Shown here: positions 9,756 through 20,867 of the stretch, piece by piece
Numbering within the stretch: position 1 is the stretch's first letter
Layout: each line of letters opens with the position of its first letter
Source: Gonium pectorale
Taxonomy: Eukaryota; Chlorophyta; Chlorophyceae; Chlamydomonadales; Volvocaceae
DNA length: 46,590 nucleotides
Assembly (NCBI GenBank): GCA_001584585.1
Contig: LSYV01000104.1
Coordinates: 63,042 to 109,631 of the forward strand
Direction: 5' to 3'
The notes under the pieces: model-generated
Database searches by the model: none
What the model was told of the DNA's origin: nothing
The model's input: only the letters and a program-made list of their open reading frames with translations
Position numbers and translations under genes: made by a program

Positions 9756-12373
9756 ATGGCCGCCCGTGCAAGAAACCTCTTTTGGCTGCTTCCGTCGGAG
9801 CTTCTGGAACGAATCGGGCAAAACTTGGAGCGCAACGAGGTTGCGGCCACCTTTCGCCTTGTCAGCAAGGCAATCGCTTCGCAGTTGCGCGGCCCCGAGC
9901 ACACCGCCATCCGCCTCTCGCAGCCCGTCCCCCCACACGCCTTTGCCGCGCACTGGCTCGCGCCGGGCGCCACGCGGGGGCTGACTCTCAAACAGCGGCG
10001 ACGACTGCTGAGCTTCACCGCTGGCAGCGGCGTGGTGGCCAACTTGGAGGTCGCGGTGCAGGCGGCGGGCTGCACGCTGGCATACGAGGCAATGCATTCG
10101 GCCTCCGCGGGTCAGCTGGCCTCCTGCAAATGGCTGCATGGGCGGGGGTGCCCCATGGAGCCACCACCCGGCGACGAGTACAGCGGCCTCCTGGCCGCGG
10201 CTATGAGCGGCGGCCATCGGCACATGCGCACGTGGTTGCAGAGTCTCCCCCTCTCCTTCAGTGACAAGGAGCGGGAGCAGGCTGCTGTGGCCCGCAGCTG
10301 CGACCTGGCCGCCCTTCAGCGCACCTGGCGTCCCTGGTTCCACAGCCTGGCCACCAGGCAGAAGGTCCTGGCGGCCGCCGCTGGCAGCCCCACGCCCGAC
10401 TGGGCCGCCAAGGTGGAGTGGCTGGAGGCAAACGGCTGCCCGCACAGCGGCAAGGCGGCGGAGGCGGCCGCCAGCGTGCCCGACGGCGCGTCCGCGGCGG
10501 CCCGCCTGGCATGGCTGCGCGGACGGGGCTACCCCATCAGCTCGGCCGCGGCGGTGGCGGCGGCCCGCGCGGGGAACGTGGCGGCGGTGCAGTACCTGCT
10601 GGCGGAGGCGAGGGCCGAGGTGGAGGCGGCACCTAGGTGGCAGCCCGAGCTGTGGGGCGTGTTTGAGGCGGCCGAGGCGGGGCAGCTGGAAGTGCTGCGG
10701 GTGCTACACGCCGCCGGCGTGGCGCTGGGGGCGTGGCGGCTGGCCGAATGCGCTGCCCGCGGGGGCCGCCTGCACGTGCTGGCCTGGCTGGTGGAGGCGC
10801 TGGGCGAGGCGGCGGCGGTGCTGGAGCAGGGCTGGGTGCTGCTGGCGGCCGCGGCGCAGTCGGGCAGCGTGGAGGCGCTGGCGTGGCTGCGCGCCCGCGG
10901 CTGCGCGTTCAGCGGCGTGTGCGTGCCGGCCGCGGCGCGGTCGGGCTGTGAGGCGGCGCTGGAGTGGCTGCTGGAGCGGGGCTGCCCCATGCCGGTGAGG
11001 GTGTCGGGCGGGTTGGGGGTGTTGGGCGGGAGGTGGACGGGGTTAGGTGGAGACTGGAGAGGAGGGGAGAGCCCTAGCTGCACGTTCTGTGGATGTATAC
11101 CCTGTCGTACGTCGTACGTACATGCTCGGGGGCCCTGGGCTGGCACTAGGTGCTCATGTTCTCGTTGGAGCCCACGACCGCATCTTACATATCATTCGGC
11201 TCGAACAACAAGCAGACAAGCACCACTCATTGTTGGCTCTTTGCTGGCGCATGGATGCACACACGTGGGTCACATTCGCATGACGTAACACACGTGGGTC
11301 ACATTCGCATGACGTAACACACGTGGGATGCGCGCGCGACCGGTGTGTTGAAAAGGAACAACGCATACGGCGAGCGTAAGCGCGAAAGTGATGATGTCGT
11401 TGTAGGACCCAGTTCCAGAGGTAGTCGAAGGGGTGACGTCCCTGCATGTCAGTTCGGCGGCGACCGGTGTGTGTGCCCACCCATGGTGCGCGAAGGACCG
11501 AAGAGGGTGCATGGGGCGGTACGGCAGTACGGCGGTGCTTGGTCGTGGGAGTGCGGCAATGCGTGACGCCGTGAGCTGGCCCGCGTAGGGCTCCCCGCAA
11601 CACGGCGACACCGAGGAGATGCACCGCGGCACATGCGTGCGGTGTCGGTCGTCGCCGCTATGAGGAAACGGAAGCACGGGGGCGCAGGGGCGGCGAAGCG
11701 GCGCGGCGGTACACCGTTACAGGGGCTCAGGGAGCGAGCGCTAGCAGAGCCCAAACCGGCCGCGACGCCCTACTCCCAATGCGACCGGTGTGTGTGCCCA
11801 CCTTCCCATGCAACATGAAGGCTGTGATCGCGCTCCCCAACTCCTCACTCAGGCTAAGGAGGCGCGCAAGCCCCGTGTGCCCACCTCGCCATGTCACGCG
11901 ATTGAGCCGCGTTGGGTTCTGTCGTTGGGTTCGTTGGCCAACTGCTTACCGTTGGGTTCTCTCGTTGGGTTCGTTGGCCAACCGCTTACCGCTACGGTTG
12001 CTCACGGTGCTCGCACGCTCCCCGACTCCTCACTCAGGCGGGCGGCTGGGAGGCGTACGTGGCCGCGTGCGGTCAGGGTGACCTGGCCATGGCGGCCTAC
12101 CTGCGGCGGCTCGGCGTGCCCTGGGGCCCGCAGGGGACGGTCTTTGGGGAGCTGGTGTCTGGCGCGCCGCCGGCCGTGCTGCGCTGGCTGCTGGAGGAGG
12201 GCTGCCCCGTCGGGGATTACGGCGCGGCGCGGAGGGAGCTGCGGCGGCGGCAGGAGGTGGTGGGTGAGCGCGGCTGCGCTGAGGCCCTAACGGCCCTGGA
12301 GCGGCGGGAGGAGGAGGAGGAGGAGGAGCGCCGGGGGCGGGAAGCAGCGGTGGGGGTGGACGCACGGACGTGA
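9756..12373 (+). CDS. F-box / ankyrin-like repeat protein, paralog 1
   Basis: Two exons, 9756-10994 and 12038-12373 (CCG|GTGAGG donor, CACTCAG acceptor, phase 0), give 524 aa. Residues about 10-45 (LLPSELLERIGQNLERNEV followed by ATFRLVSKA) resemble an F-box, the SCF ubiquitin-ligase adaptor motif that binds SKP1. The rest is a solenoid of about 30-35-residue degenerate ankyrin-like units with recurring A-x-x-G-x-L and W-L-x-x-x-G-C-P signatures, ending GCPVGDYGAARRELRRR and a Glu/Arg-rich tail. The role is therefore inferred to be a substrate adaptor, with an unknown target. A close paralog with the same intron position follows at 13891. The ATG is the first before the F-box. The 1,043-bp intron carries tandem repeats and a duplicated acceptor-like sequence. 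Such families are expanded in volvocine algae. Confidence 0.87.
11260..11328. repeat. 29-bp tandem duplication inside F-box intron
   Basis: Two perfect 29-bp units (11260-11288, 11289-11317) beginning CACACGTGGGTCACATTC are followed by a partial third unit to about 11328. They lie in the intron of the first F-box/ankyrin gene. Confidence 0.9.
11345..11369 (+). repeat. Short dispersed motif, copy a
   Basis: GTGTTGAAAAGGAACAACGC followed by ATACG. The same core occurs at 18155, and inverted at 19777 and 21274. Here it lies in the intron of the first F-box/ankyrin gene. Confidence 0.75.
11911..11990. repeat. 40-bp tandem duplication near splice acceptor
   Basis: Two 40-bp units (11911-11950 and 11951-11990) start GTTGGGTTCT and end GCTTACC; they differ at two positions. 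Each unit contains CGTTGGGTTC-like words twice. They sit about 50 bases upstream of the acceptor at 12037. Confidence 0.9.
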
Positions 12374-13160
12374 CGCGGGGGCCAGCGGCCGTGTGTTTGG
12401 TTACACTCACGGACGGCTGGGGAGCTAAGAGGAGGATTGCAAGGCTGGCGGCAACGGGGGACGGACAGGTATGGAAACGGGCATTCGGCATTCGAGGGTG
12501 GAGTGCAGGGTGCTGCGGCTTCGTACGGTTACGGCAGGGGCGCTGCGGAATGATGGGGCAGGCGACATGCGGGGGGGGGGGGGAGTCGGGCTCTGATCGG
12601 GGACCCTGGTGAGGGATCTGACGGGGGGCGAACGTGTGGGCTTGGGGGCTCTGGCGCTGGTTCAACCACCGAGCGTCGTGGCCCAGCGGGCGCTGCACCC
12701 CGTGCGCTGCCTGCCCTGTCCTCAAACTACGCTGCACTATTGCCGTACTGCTGTCGTGCTGCTGTCGTACTGCTGCACGTGACACGTGTATGGGTGACGT
12801 CGGCCTCCTGAGCGCTGAAGCATTTAAGCCGAGCTGCAGCCTGGCTGTGCTACAAGTGTGGCTCCTCGATCGGGCGCTGCTGTTGGGCTCTGCTGTTGCT
12901 TTTTTCGCAAACAGACGTCGCGTTGCGGCGGACCGTCGACAACCACACCCTACGGCCGATGCCTGTTCAGGCTGGTCGTCGCCAGCCCTGTAGCCGATTG
13001 ACCTGGCGACCCGGAGCCTGCGTCTGTATCTGTGTCTGCATGTCTGTATCTGTATCGACCAACAGCGCCAGCCGCCGTCTGCCGTGTTAGTTGGCGGTGC
13101 GTTTTTGAACCACTGCAGCCTAAAAAGCGAAAACTGCAAAGAGAGAGGAATTGAGGGAGG

Positions 13161-13250
13161 ACGCCTCTACGGCCATACACGCCCGAAGGCGCGACGTTTC
13201 TCAGTAGGGCGGGCGGGTACAGAACAAGACATGTGACGTTCGCCCCGCGC
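13161..13250 (+). repeat. Dispersed repeat, copy 2
   Basis: This is the direct-orientation counterpart of the inverted copy at 9021-9115. It shares CCTCTACGGCCATACACGCC, CGAAGGCGCGACGTTTC and the downstream ACATGTGACGTTCG segment. An A/G-rich stretch precedes it, as in copy 1. Confidence 0.75.
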
Positions 13251-13400
13251 CCCAAGCTACTAGCTTGGGGGGGACGCCTACGGGAGTTGCTTGAACTAAC
13301 CCAAGATGGAAACAGTGGTCAGCGGCTTACGCCGGCACAATGCCGGTAGGGCGGCGCAAGGTCGTCACTGCAGCAAAAAAAGAACCAGAAACGGGGAAGG

Positions 13401-13440
13401 CAGCCTCTACGGACATACACACCCGAGGGTGTGATGTTTC
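13401..13440 (+). repeat. Dispersed repeat, diverged partial copy 3
   Basis: It reads GCCTCTACGGACATACACAC then CCGAGGGTGTGATGTTTC, which aligns to the first 40 bases of copy 2 with several transitions. Similarity then fades. Confidence 0.6.
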
Positions 13441-13890
13441 AAGCAGGGCGCCGACAGGGCATGGCGGGCGAGGTATAATAGCAGACGGGCCCTACCGGTG
13501 TGGCACCAGAATAGTTACCTGACTACAAGTAGAGGATGCGAGGGTCCGGCGAGCGGTCCGGCCCACGGGTCCGGCCCTTTCCTTGCTAGTCCCCCAGGGT
13601 CAGAACCAACAAATCATGCAATTAGTTCCAAGATTTTGCATGGAACATGTCAGTGGACCGGAGTTTGCTAGTCTGGCCCCGTGGCCCGCCGGCGCGTACC
13701 GGTGCCAGGCGTTTCTTTACGAAGTCTGCAGACGCGCATACGCTATTCTTCTATATGCTTATCTGCGCACTGTTCAAAGCGCCTGTATCTTGAAACGCAA
13801 GTAAACGCAAAAACCGCCGCCAAGAACATTCTTCAGGCGACCAGTTCTACATTGAGCAAGCCGAACTAACGACGATTTGCAAGGTGCTGA

Positions 13891-16445
13891 ATGGAGGCTT
13901 CCGAACCGGAGCATCACTGCGCATATCGCGTCTTTTCGCAGCTGCCGCCCGAGCTGACGGAGCGCATCGCCAGCAACCTCGACGGCAACGAGGTCGCGGG
14001 CACCTTTCGACTTGTGAACAAGGCCGCTGCGGCGCAGTTTTGCTGCCCCGAGCACACCGCCATCCGCCTCTCGCAGCCCGTCCCCCCACACGCCTTTGCC
14101 GCGCGCTGGCTGGCCCCCGGCGCCACGCGGGGGCTGACTCTCAAACAGCGGCGACGGCTGCTGAGCCTCACGGCTGGCAGCGGCGTGGTGGCCAACCTGG
14201 AGGTCGCGGTGCAGGCGGCGGGCTGCACACTGTCATACGAGGCCATCCATGCGGCCGCCTCCGCGGGCCAGCTGGCCTCCTGCAAATGGCTGCACAAGCG
14301 GAAGTGCCCCACCAGCTTCCGCGAGCCCTCGGCGAGCGGCCTGCTGGCTGCCGCGGCGGGTGGCGGCCACCGGCACGTGTGCGAGTGGCTGCTGGGACTG
14401 CCCCTGGTCTGGAGCTCCGACGGCGCCGCGGAGGCGGCGCACGGCGGCCACGTGGGCCTGATGGAGTGGCTGCTGGAGCGACGGGCCGCCAAGGACATCA
14501 GGGTCCCCTCGCACTCGAGCCCCAGGCTGGAGAGGCTGCAGCTGGCGCGCGGTGCAGCGCACAGCTGCGACCTGCCCACCCTGCAGCGCCTGCTGCGGGG
14601 CTGGGCGCCACCCGCGGGCAGGGACGAGATGGAGGAGGCGCTGGCGGCCGCCGCCGGCAGCCCCACGCCCGACTGGGCCGCCAAGGTGGAGTGGCTGGAG
14701 GCGCAGGGCTGCCCGCGCAGCGCCAGGGCGGCGCGGGAGGCCGTCCGCAGCGGCCATCGTGAAGGCGGCGACCACCAAGGAGGCGCAGCGGCCCGCCTGG
14801 CGTGGCTGCGGGGCCGGGGGTACCCCATCGACGGGGTCGCATGCGTCGCCGCGTGCCGCGCCGGCGACCTGGCGGCGCTGCGGTACCTGCTGGCGGAGAC
14901 GCCTGCTCTCGGACCTCCAGGCATGGACGTGGTCTCGGGCATCGCTGCTTCAGCCGCCGCGTCGGGCGGCCACCTGGCGGCGCTGCGGGCTCTGCACGCC
15001 GCCGGCTGCGAGCTAAACGTCCGCTACGCGGCGCGCTCGGCGGCTGGCGACGGCCGCCTGCACGTGCTGGCCTGGCTGGTGGAGACGTTTGGCGAGCAGG
15101 AGGTCGGGCTGGATGAGTGGCTGTTTGGCGAGGCGACGCAGTCGGGCAGCGTGGAGCTGCTGGCGTGGCTGCGGGGGCGCGGCTGCGGCTGGGGAGTCGG
15201 CGCGTTCTCCCGCGCCAGCAGCGTGGCGGTGCTGGAGTGGCTGGCGGAGCGGGGCTGCCCCATGCCGGTGAGACGGGAGAGAGCTGGGCTGAGCGATTCA
15301 GTGGACGGAGCGCGGCCCAGGCTGCTTATCTTAACCGTTTCTTCTAGAAAGACCCCTTTTTGAGGGGGAGCCAAACGAAAAATGAGGGGCTGAAAGGGGG
15401 TGCTTGAACCAAAAGCCCAGCCCCTGAAAATGGCTCAGTCTATGGAGCGGACGAAAGGTACCCACCGGAAGGGCGTCCCCCGACTAGAATACCTGTTGAG
15501 TTTCAAGCTTTTCGTCCGGCCGAACGAATCGCCCTGACGGAAGGTACTCAGGCTGGCGCGGCGTATGTCGAGAAACAGAGAGAAGCTGCGAAGATTACAG
15601 GTTACACGTCCGTCAAAGCCGGGGGGCCATTGACGAAATGCGAGTGGTGGGGTAGGGTAGAGGTCATGATTGCCGTCTCTCCCCCGCTTCAGCGCCATGC
15701 GCCGAAGTCCCAGACAGCCTGCAAACAGGCTGCCACCTCAGCAGGTGGGGCCTCGTTCATAATCGTAATCATGCCCCGGCGAATGAACTGCAATGCGCCT
15801 TCAAATTGGTCGCGAAGGTGCTCAAAGCACGGGCACTCGCAAAACACATGCAGCTCGGCCTCATCACAGTTGTGCCGCGCACCGGGTCACCCATCCAGTG
15901 CACATAGCGGCAAAGTTTAACCCCGGCCTCTCCGCAGGGGAACACAAGGGGAACTCGAAGAAGGAACGAGGGAGCCCACCTCCACATCCATCCCTGCAAC
16001 GGGTGGCCAACCTTGGCCTAGCGCCTGTCTCCTCAGTACGCTCTTGCCCACTTCGCCAACCGCTCTCGCCCTCCCTCCCTCTCTTCGTGACTGCCACCGC
16101 ATAACCCCCACCCACCCACACCAGGATACCGGGTACCCCTACGCTATTGCCGGCAACTTGGGCGACCTGGCCTCCCTGCGCTGCCTGCGTCGGCTGGGGA
16201 TCCCTTGGGGCCCGCCCGGCCGCGTGCTCGTCGACGCTCTGTCGGGCCGCGGCGCGCCGGTACCGGTGCTGCGCTGGCTGCGGCAGGCGGGCTGCCCCGT
16301 CGGGGACCGCAACGCCTTGCGCTCGGCGCTGTGGGTCAGGCAGGAACGCAAGGCGGCGGCGCGACAGGCGGCGGCGGAGGCGGGGGCGGAGGCGGGGGCG
16401 GAGGCGGGGGCGGAGGCGGGGGCGCGGGCTGCGAGAGCGCCCTGA
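13891..16445 (+). CDS. F-box / ankyrin-like repeat protein, paralog 2
   Basis: Exons 13891-15267 and 16125-16445 (CCG|GTGAGA donor, ACACCAG acceptor, phase 0) encode 565 aa. Residues about 15-50 (FSQLPPELTERIASNLDGNE then FRLVNKA) form an F-box-like N-terminus. The solenoid that follows repeats ankyrin-like units with W-L-x-x-x-G-C-P signatures, ending GCPVGDRNALRSALWVRQ and an Ala/Gly/Glu minisatellite tail. The intron falls at exactly the same residue (GCPMP|) as in the upstream paralog, and part of exon 1 is nearly identical to it at the DNA level. Compared with paralog 1 it has an extra unit around residues 170-215 (W-S-S-D-G-A and M-E-W-L-L-E-R). The probable role is an SCF-type adaptor, by inference only. 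The ATG is the first before the F-box. Confidence 0.87.
15600..15630 (+). repeat. 31-bp repeat shared with 29124-29154
   Basis: GGTTACACGTCCGTCAAAGC followed by CGGGGGGCCAT recurs at 29124-29154 with two or three substitutions in or next to the core. This copy is inside the intron of F-box/ankyrin paralog 2. Flanks do not obviously match. Confidence 0.65.
16378..16432 (+). repeat. Coding 12-bp minisatellite (EAGA)n
   Basis: About four tandem copies of GCGGAGGCGGGG near the 3' end of F-box/ankyrin paralog 2 encode Glu-Ala-Gly-Ala repeats. Length variation would change the tail without shifting frame. Confidence 0.85.
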
Positions 16446-17282
16446 GGGTCAGGGAGGGGAGGGGAGGTGGGGAGGAAAAGGATGTCGCGACAACAGAACG
16501 CGGAGGCGGGGGCGCCGGGCCGTACGATCCGCCGCGGACGAAGTGGCACGACACAGATCCGGGAAGACCCGCGCCAAGCATCATATTCACGCCTATTGCC
16601 CATCCGTTACCGTCTGTGTTTTCGCGGGCTCGGACACCGCCAAGCATTGTTTCCCCCGTCGTCGGCTGTGTCCGGGACCGCCAAGCGTCCCGTCCTCATA
16701 CGTCCCTCCGTTACCGGCCGGCCTTGGGTCGACGTAGTCTGGGATTGGCTAGTGTGGCTAGTGATGAGCAGGTTTGGCGCGGTGACAACCCCGCGGTGAC
16801 TTTGTGATGGCCTCAAACTGCAGGAAAGTGTTCGGGAGTTAGCATGCGTTTGCGAGTAACTAACCGATTGGATAAGGCACTGCTGGCGGCATCCATCCCA
16901 ACTTCCCAAGCTCCTAGGCTCCTAAGCTCCACGGAGGCTGCGGGCCCTTGCGATGATGGCGGATGTCTTGTCCTCCAGGAGTCTTCCGATGCGGCGACGT
17001 GTGCGTCCCGACCCTTGGGCTTAGGCCTTAGGGATTACGCTTGTGACTGTGAGCCGGAGATCCGCGCGGCGCCGTGTCTGTATTGGCCCTGCTGCCGCTG
17101 TCATCTGCCCTCGAGCCGTCTGCGTAAGTTTGCCGTCTACCCGCGGCGCGCCCAGGTTCATAGACGTGCGGCCTGCTGATCATACGTGATGTTCGACTCT
17201 TGCCTCTGCCAGCGGCATCTATCTGATCGGGCGGACGTCTCTTCCGTTAGTGCTGCTTGCGTGCACGGTTAGCTCGGTAATG

Positions 17283-17311
17283 TGCCGTACAGCCGTACGG
17301 CCGTACGGCAA
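17283..17311. repeat. CCGTACGG palindrome cluster
   Basis: Here CCGTAC, CCGTACGG and CCGTACGG follow one another within 29 bases (GTGCCGTACAGCCGTACGGC and onward). This is the densest example of an 8-bp palindrome that is scattered over the whole window. Confidence 0.8.
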
Positions 17312-17697
17312 TCATGTGCTCGAACTGCGAGCGGTGATGGGCCATTATTCCTACGCGCAGCCGCACTACTGCCGTACGGCATTGGCGCCAATGTGCTGTG
17401 CGTGCCGTCGCACTGCCGTACATCAAGCCCGGTCTGGAGCTTGGGCCACGCGGTCCCGCGCGCATGCCCGTGCCCGGGCCTGCATCATGATTCGGCGCGC
17501 GCGTCGGGGGTGTATGGAGTGGTGGGGTCTGCTGCTGCGGCCAGCTGGATGGGGTGCGCCGCCTCGTGAGGCCGGGCGAGCGCGTTCTTTTGCGGCGCCC
17601 TTTCTTTGGCAGCAGGTACGTAGAGGAGGATGCGGTGCGGTGTTCTCGGTCCATTGGCGCGGCGGTCGGATACCCCACACCACTGACCACAGACCCC

Positions 17698-17739
17698 GGT
17701 TGCGGTTGCGGTTGCGGTTGCGGTTGCGGTTGCGGTTGG
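17698..17739 (+). repeat. (GGTTGC)n hexanucleotide array
   Basis: Six perfect GGTTGC units are followed by a GGTTGG variant and then further G/T-rich sequence. They are read as Arg-Leu repeats in one frame, which I regard as non-coding. Confidence 0.92.
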
Positions 17740-18154
17740 GTTGGTTGCGGCAGTTGCAGCTTGCGGTCGACCCGCTCGTATCAATGTCGCGGTGCATTGG
17801 AGAGCTGGGGCCGTCCTCGACGCCGCCTGCTTTCCAGTGCCGCGTCAAGCTGTGGTCGAAGCATTTGGGGGTGTGGGGAGGCGGGTGAATAGGATTTCGG
17901 GGACAGCGCCTACTGGCTGGCCCTGCGGACGCACATGCAGGTGGGGCGCGGGGGCCGTTTGGGGGAACGGGGGCGCGATGGGTTGCGCGTTCGCGTGGCT
18001 CCGTGAGGAGGCGGTCAGGCGGACACGTCGGACCTCAAGGCCAGCGCCTGCTTGACGCACCTGCAGCAGCTAAGGACCGTTTGGGGGGTGGGAGGTGAAG
18101 GGGGCCGTGAGGGTGGGGGGCGTTCGCGTGGCTCCCAAGTATGTTTCGTGTGTG

Positions 18155-18204
18155 TGTTGAAAAGGAAAACGCATTCGTGTGTGTGTGTGTGTGTGTGTGT
18201 GTGT
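18155..18204 (+). repeat. Short dispersed motif (copy b) joined to (GT)14
   Basis: TGTTGAAAAGGAAAACGCAT runs directly into TCGTGTGT and a 28-base (GT)n tract at 18177-18204. Confidence 0.8.
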
Positions 18205-19180
18205 CCTTGGGCTGCTGCTGGCGCACCGGCTGCAGGTGGGGCGGGGGAGGGCGCGTGCTGGGTCTGTGGAATTGCGGGTACGTGAGCGTGTGATGTGTGC
18301 ATGTGTGTGTGAGCCCCCGTCGCGGGTTTCTTGCGTGCTTGTTGTTTGGCTGTTTGCGCGTGTGGCCGAGGGGCGGGGGGGACCGGTCCGGTGCGGGAGG
18401 CAGGTGGGGGAGGGCGGGGCTCAAGGCGAGTTGCTGCACAAGTGGTGGGGGCATGTGGGGCGCTTGCCGTGTATGGTACGCCGTACGAGCCGTCGTACTC
18501 ATGTGGAGGGAACGGTCTGCAGATACGCACCGCAATCGCTGCCCGTCTCCGCACCACACCTGCACCGCACCATCTAGCAGATCACAACCAGAGCAGGAGG
18601 TCCCTTGGCCCTGGCTCCGGCTACGGGCTACCGCCGCCTCGTGTATACGGCACGACACGTCCTCCTCTCTGCGCGTGCAGCGCGGGCCTGCTCTGAAACC
18701 ATCTCGTCATATCCTGCCGTACCGACTGCACCGCACCGTACCACACGGCGTCGTGCCCTGCCGGTGCTCTGGCATCCCAAGGTCCGCCAAGGTACGCCAC
18801 AGATGCATTCTTCTTCGCATGCCCTTCAGTCCCCATTCTTCAATTTAGGAAGACGATTTAAGCGGTCCAGCCATTTGTATTCGGAAGTTGCAACAGCCAA
18901 GTTAGTCACGGGCAGCAACGCTTGGCAATCCCCTGCCCCCAACCCTCCCCAACCTCAATTGATCACCCCCCCCCACTCACCGGCACCGCTCCGCCGCTGC
19001 CCCACTCAAGGGCCTTTCCGCTGTCCACCCCTCTTGCCCTCCCCCCCCCACCCGGGTCCCCCGTCCCGCCCGAGCTCTGAATCCGGCCCCAGCTCCGTTC
19101 CCGCAGCTGCACCGCACCGCACCGCACCATCTCGCCCACCACACGCCTCCCAACCCCGTAGTGCCCCGATGGCGAGAGCC

Positions 19181-19460
19181 CACTGTCAAAAGCACACTGT
19201 CAAAATCACACTGTCAAAAGCACACTGTCAAAAGCAAACTGTCAAAATCACACTGTCAAAATCACACTGTCAAAATCACACTGTCAAAAGCACACTGTCA
19301 AAAGCACACTGTCAAAAGCACACTGTCAAAAGCACACTGTCAAAAGCACACTGTCAAAAGCACACTGTCAAAAGCACACTGTCAAAAGCACACTGTCAAA
19401 ATCACACTGTCAAAAGCACACTGTCAAAAGCACACTGTCAAAAGCACACTGTCAAAGTCG
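19181..19460 (+). repeat. 14-bp minisatellite, 20 units
   Basis: Twenty consecutive 14-bp units of the form CACTGTCAAAAGCA. Most variants differ only at G/T in the AAGC/AATC position, one has AAGCAA, and the last unit ends AAAGTCG. Because 14 is not a multiple of 3, the array reads open in all plus frames with a 42-base super-period. This explains the long spurious open frame across it. Confidence 0.95.
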
Positions 19461-19776
19461 TCCGCTGCACGTCCATTCAAACCTACTCCAGCGGGCGTAT
19501 CACCAGGCGGTTTCCCGCCAGCAACGGTCAACCGCAAACCGTCAAGTCCACCACCGTCACCACCGGTAATAAGCATACCTGCATCGTCACAGACCACCAG
19601 CGCACCATCGTACCATCGTACCCACTACATAAAAGAACAGCGCACTTGTACGGCATAGATCAAGGCCGTACACAGTTGGCCACTCGTACTGGGCGGCGCC
19701 ATACCGATGACCGCGACAAACGCGAGGATGACGGCGCCGTGTTCTCCACGCGGCCCTGCACAACACACACACACGC

Positions 19777-20017
<241 letters not shown>

Positions 20018-20577
20018 CCAGCTCAGCCAGCCCAGCTGCCATTGCAGCGTTAAGTCACTCGGGGTCCCCCAGGGCAGCGGGCGCCCCGTAGCGGGGTCGT
20101 GTAGCGGTTTTCTGCATGCCTGCCTGTCTCATACTGTCATGAATCGATCTTCTAGATCATATCAAACACACACAGCCTGGGCACGAGTGACGAACGACAG
20201 GAGCCCCGGGCCAGCTAGCCTCCGTAGGGGCTGTCGGCCAACATACCGAGCGTATTGCTCAGTGCCCGGGAGCCGCTTGCTCCTGCTCGTGTCTGTCGCA
20301 CGCCGTATGCAATCCCGACATGAAGGTGACAGCGACTGAAAACGAGCACTACGCCTACGACAGCGCGCTTTGCGTTGTTGCTTGGACGACAAAGGAGCAC
20401 CTTGTCAGCACACGCCACACCCACGCGTCGCGCTATGGCGCTTCGAAGGCGCACCCTCCTGCAGAGTTTCGCCGCCGCAATCACGCACACGGTTTCCCGC
20501 ACCGCGCGCTCGGCACTGCAATTGGTGCGTCTTGCCCACGCCACGTCTTAGCCGCCTACGCAAGCCTTCACGTGCGT

Positions 20578-20628
20578 AATATTATCAATATTATTAATAG
20601 TAATAATATTAATGGTAATGATAAGGTT
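20578..20628. repeat. A/T-only island with 10-bp inverted repeat
   Basis: In otherwise GC-rich DNA this segment is almost pure A/T. AATATTATTA at 20587-20596 and TAATAATATT at 20601-20610 are perfect inverted repeats around a 4-base loop. It lies about 260 bases past the receptor-kinase stop codon, possibly in its 3' UTR. Confidence 0.8.
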
Positions 20629-20867
20629 ACGCCCGGTCCTGCACCGAGGCGTGTGTTAAGGGGGCGGGCTGTGGTGAGGGCTCTGGAGGCAGAGCCCCGT
20701 ACACCGCCCGCCACCGCAGCCTTCACGTGCGAATACCTGCCCTTGAGGAGGACCCGGCGGCAGCTAGCCCGAGATGCAGTCCATACCGAAGGGCCAGCTC
20801 GCTTCATTATCCTCCACCCTGCTGTTCGCCAGCGAGTCGCACACCCAGCATGCCTCTGTTACCTGCT

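Larger units (their letters stand above)
12374..13890. other. Intergenic region between the two F-box/ankyrin genes
   Basis: This holds the 3' end of paralog 1 and the promoter side of paralog 2. There are no convincing exons. It contains a G13 run (12571-12583), two direct copies of the dispersed repeat (13161-13250, 13401-13440) and a short inverted repeat CCCCAAGCTACTAGCTTGGG at about 13251-13270. No plus-strand TGTAA polyadenylation signal was found directly after the stop at 12373. Confidence 0.5.

Noticed and set aside
17741..18055. Plus-strand frame with ARINVAVHWRAGAVLDAACF
   Set aside because: It reads somewhat protein-like but starts in the GGTTGC array and cannot be joined to any neighbouring exon.
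19181..19460. Possible CRISPR-like array
   Set aside because: Units are 14 bp and directly adjacent with no unique spacers, in a eukaryotic genome. It is a minisatellite.
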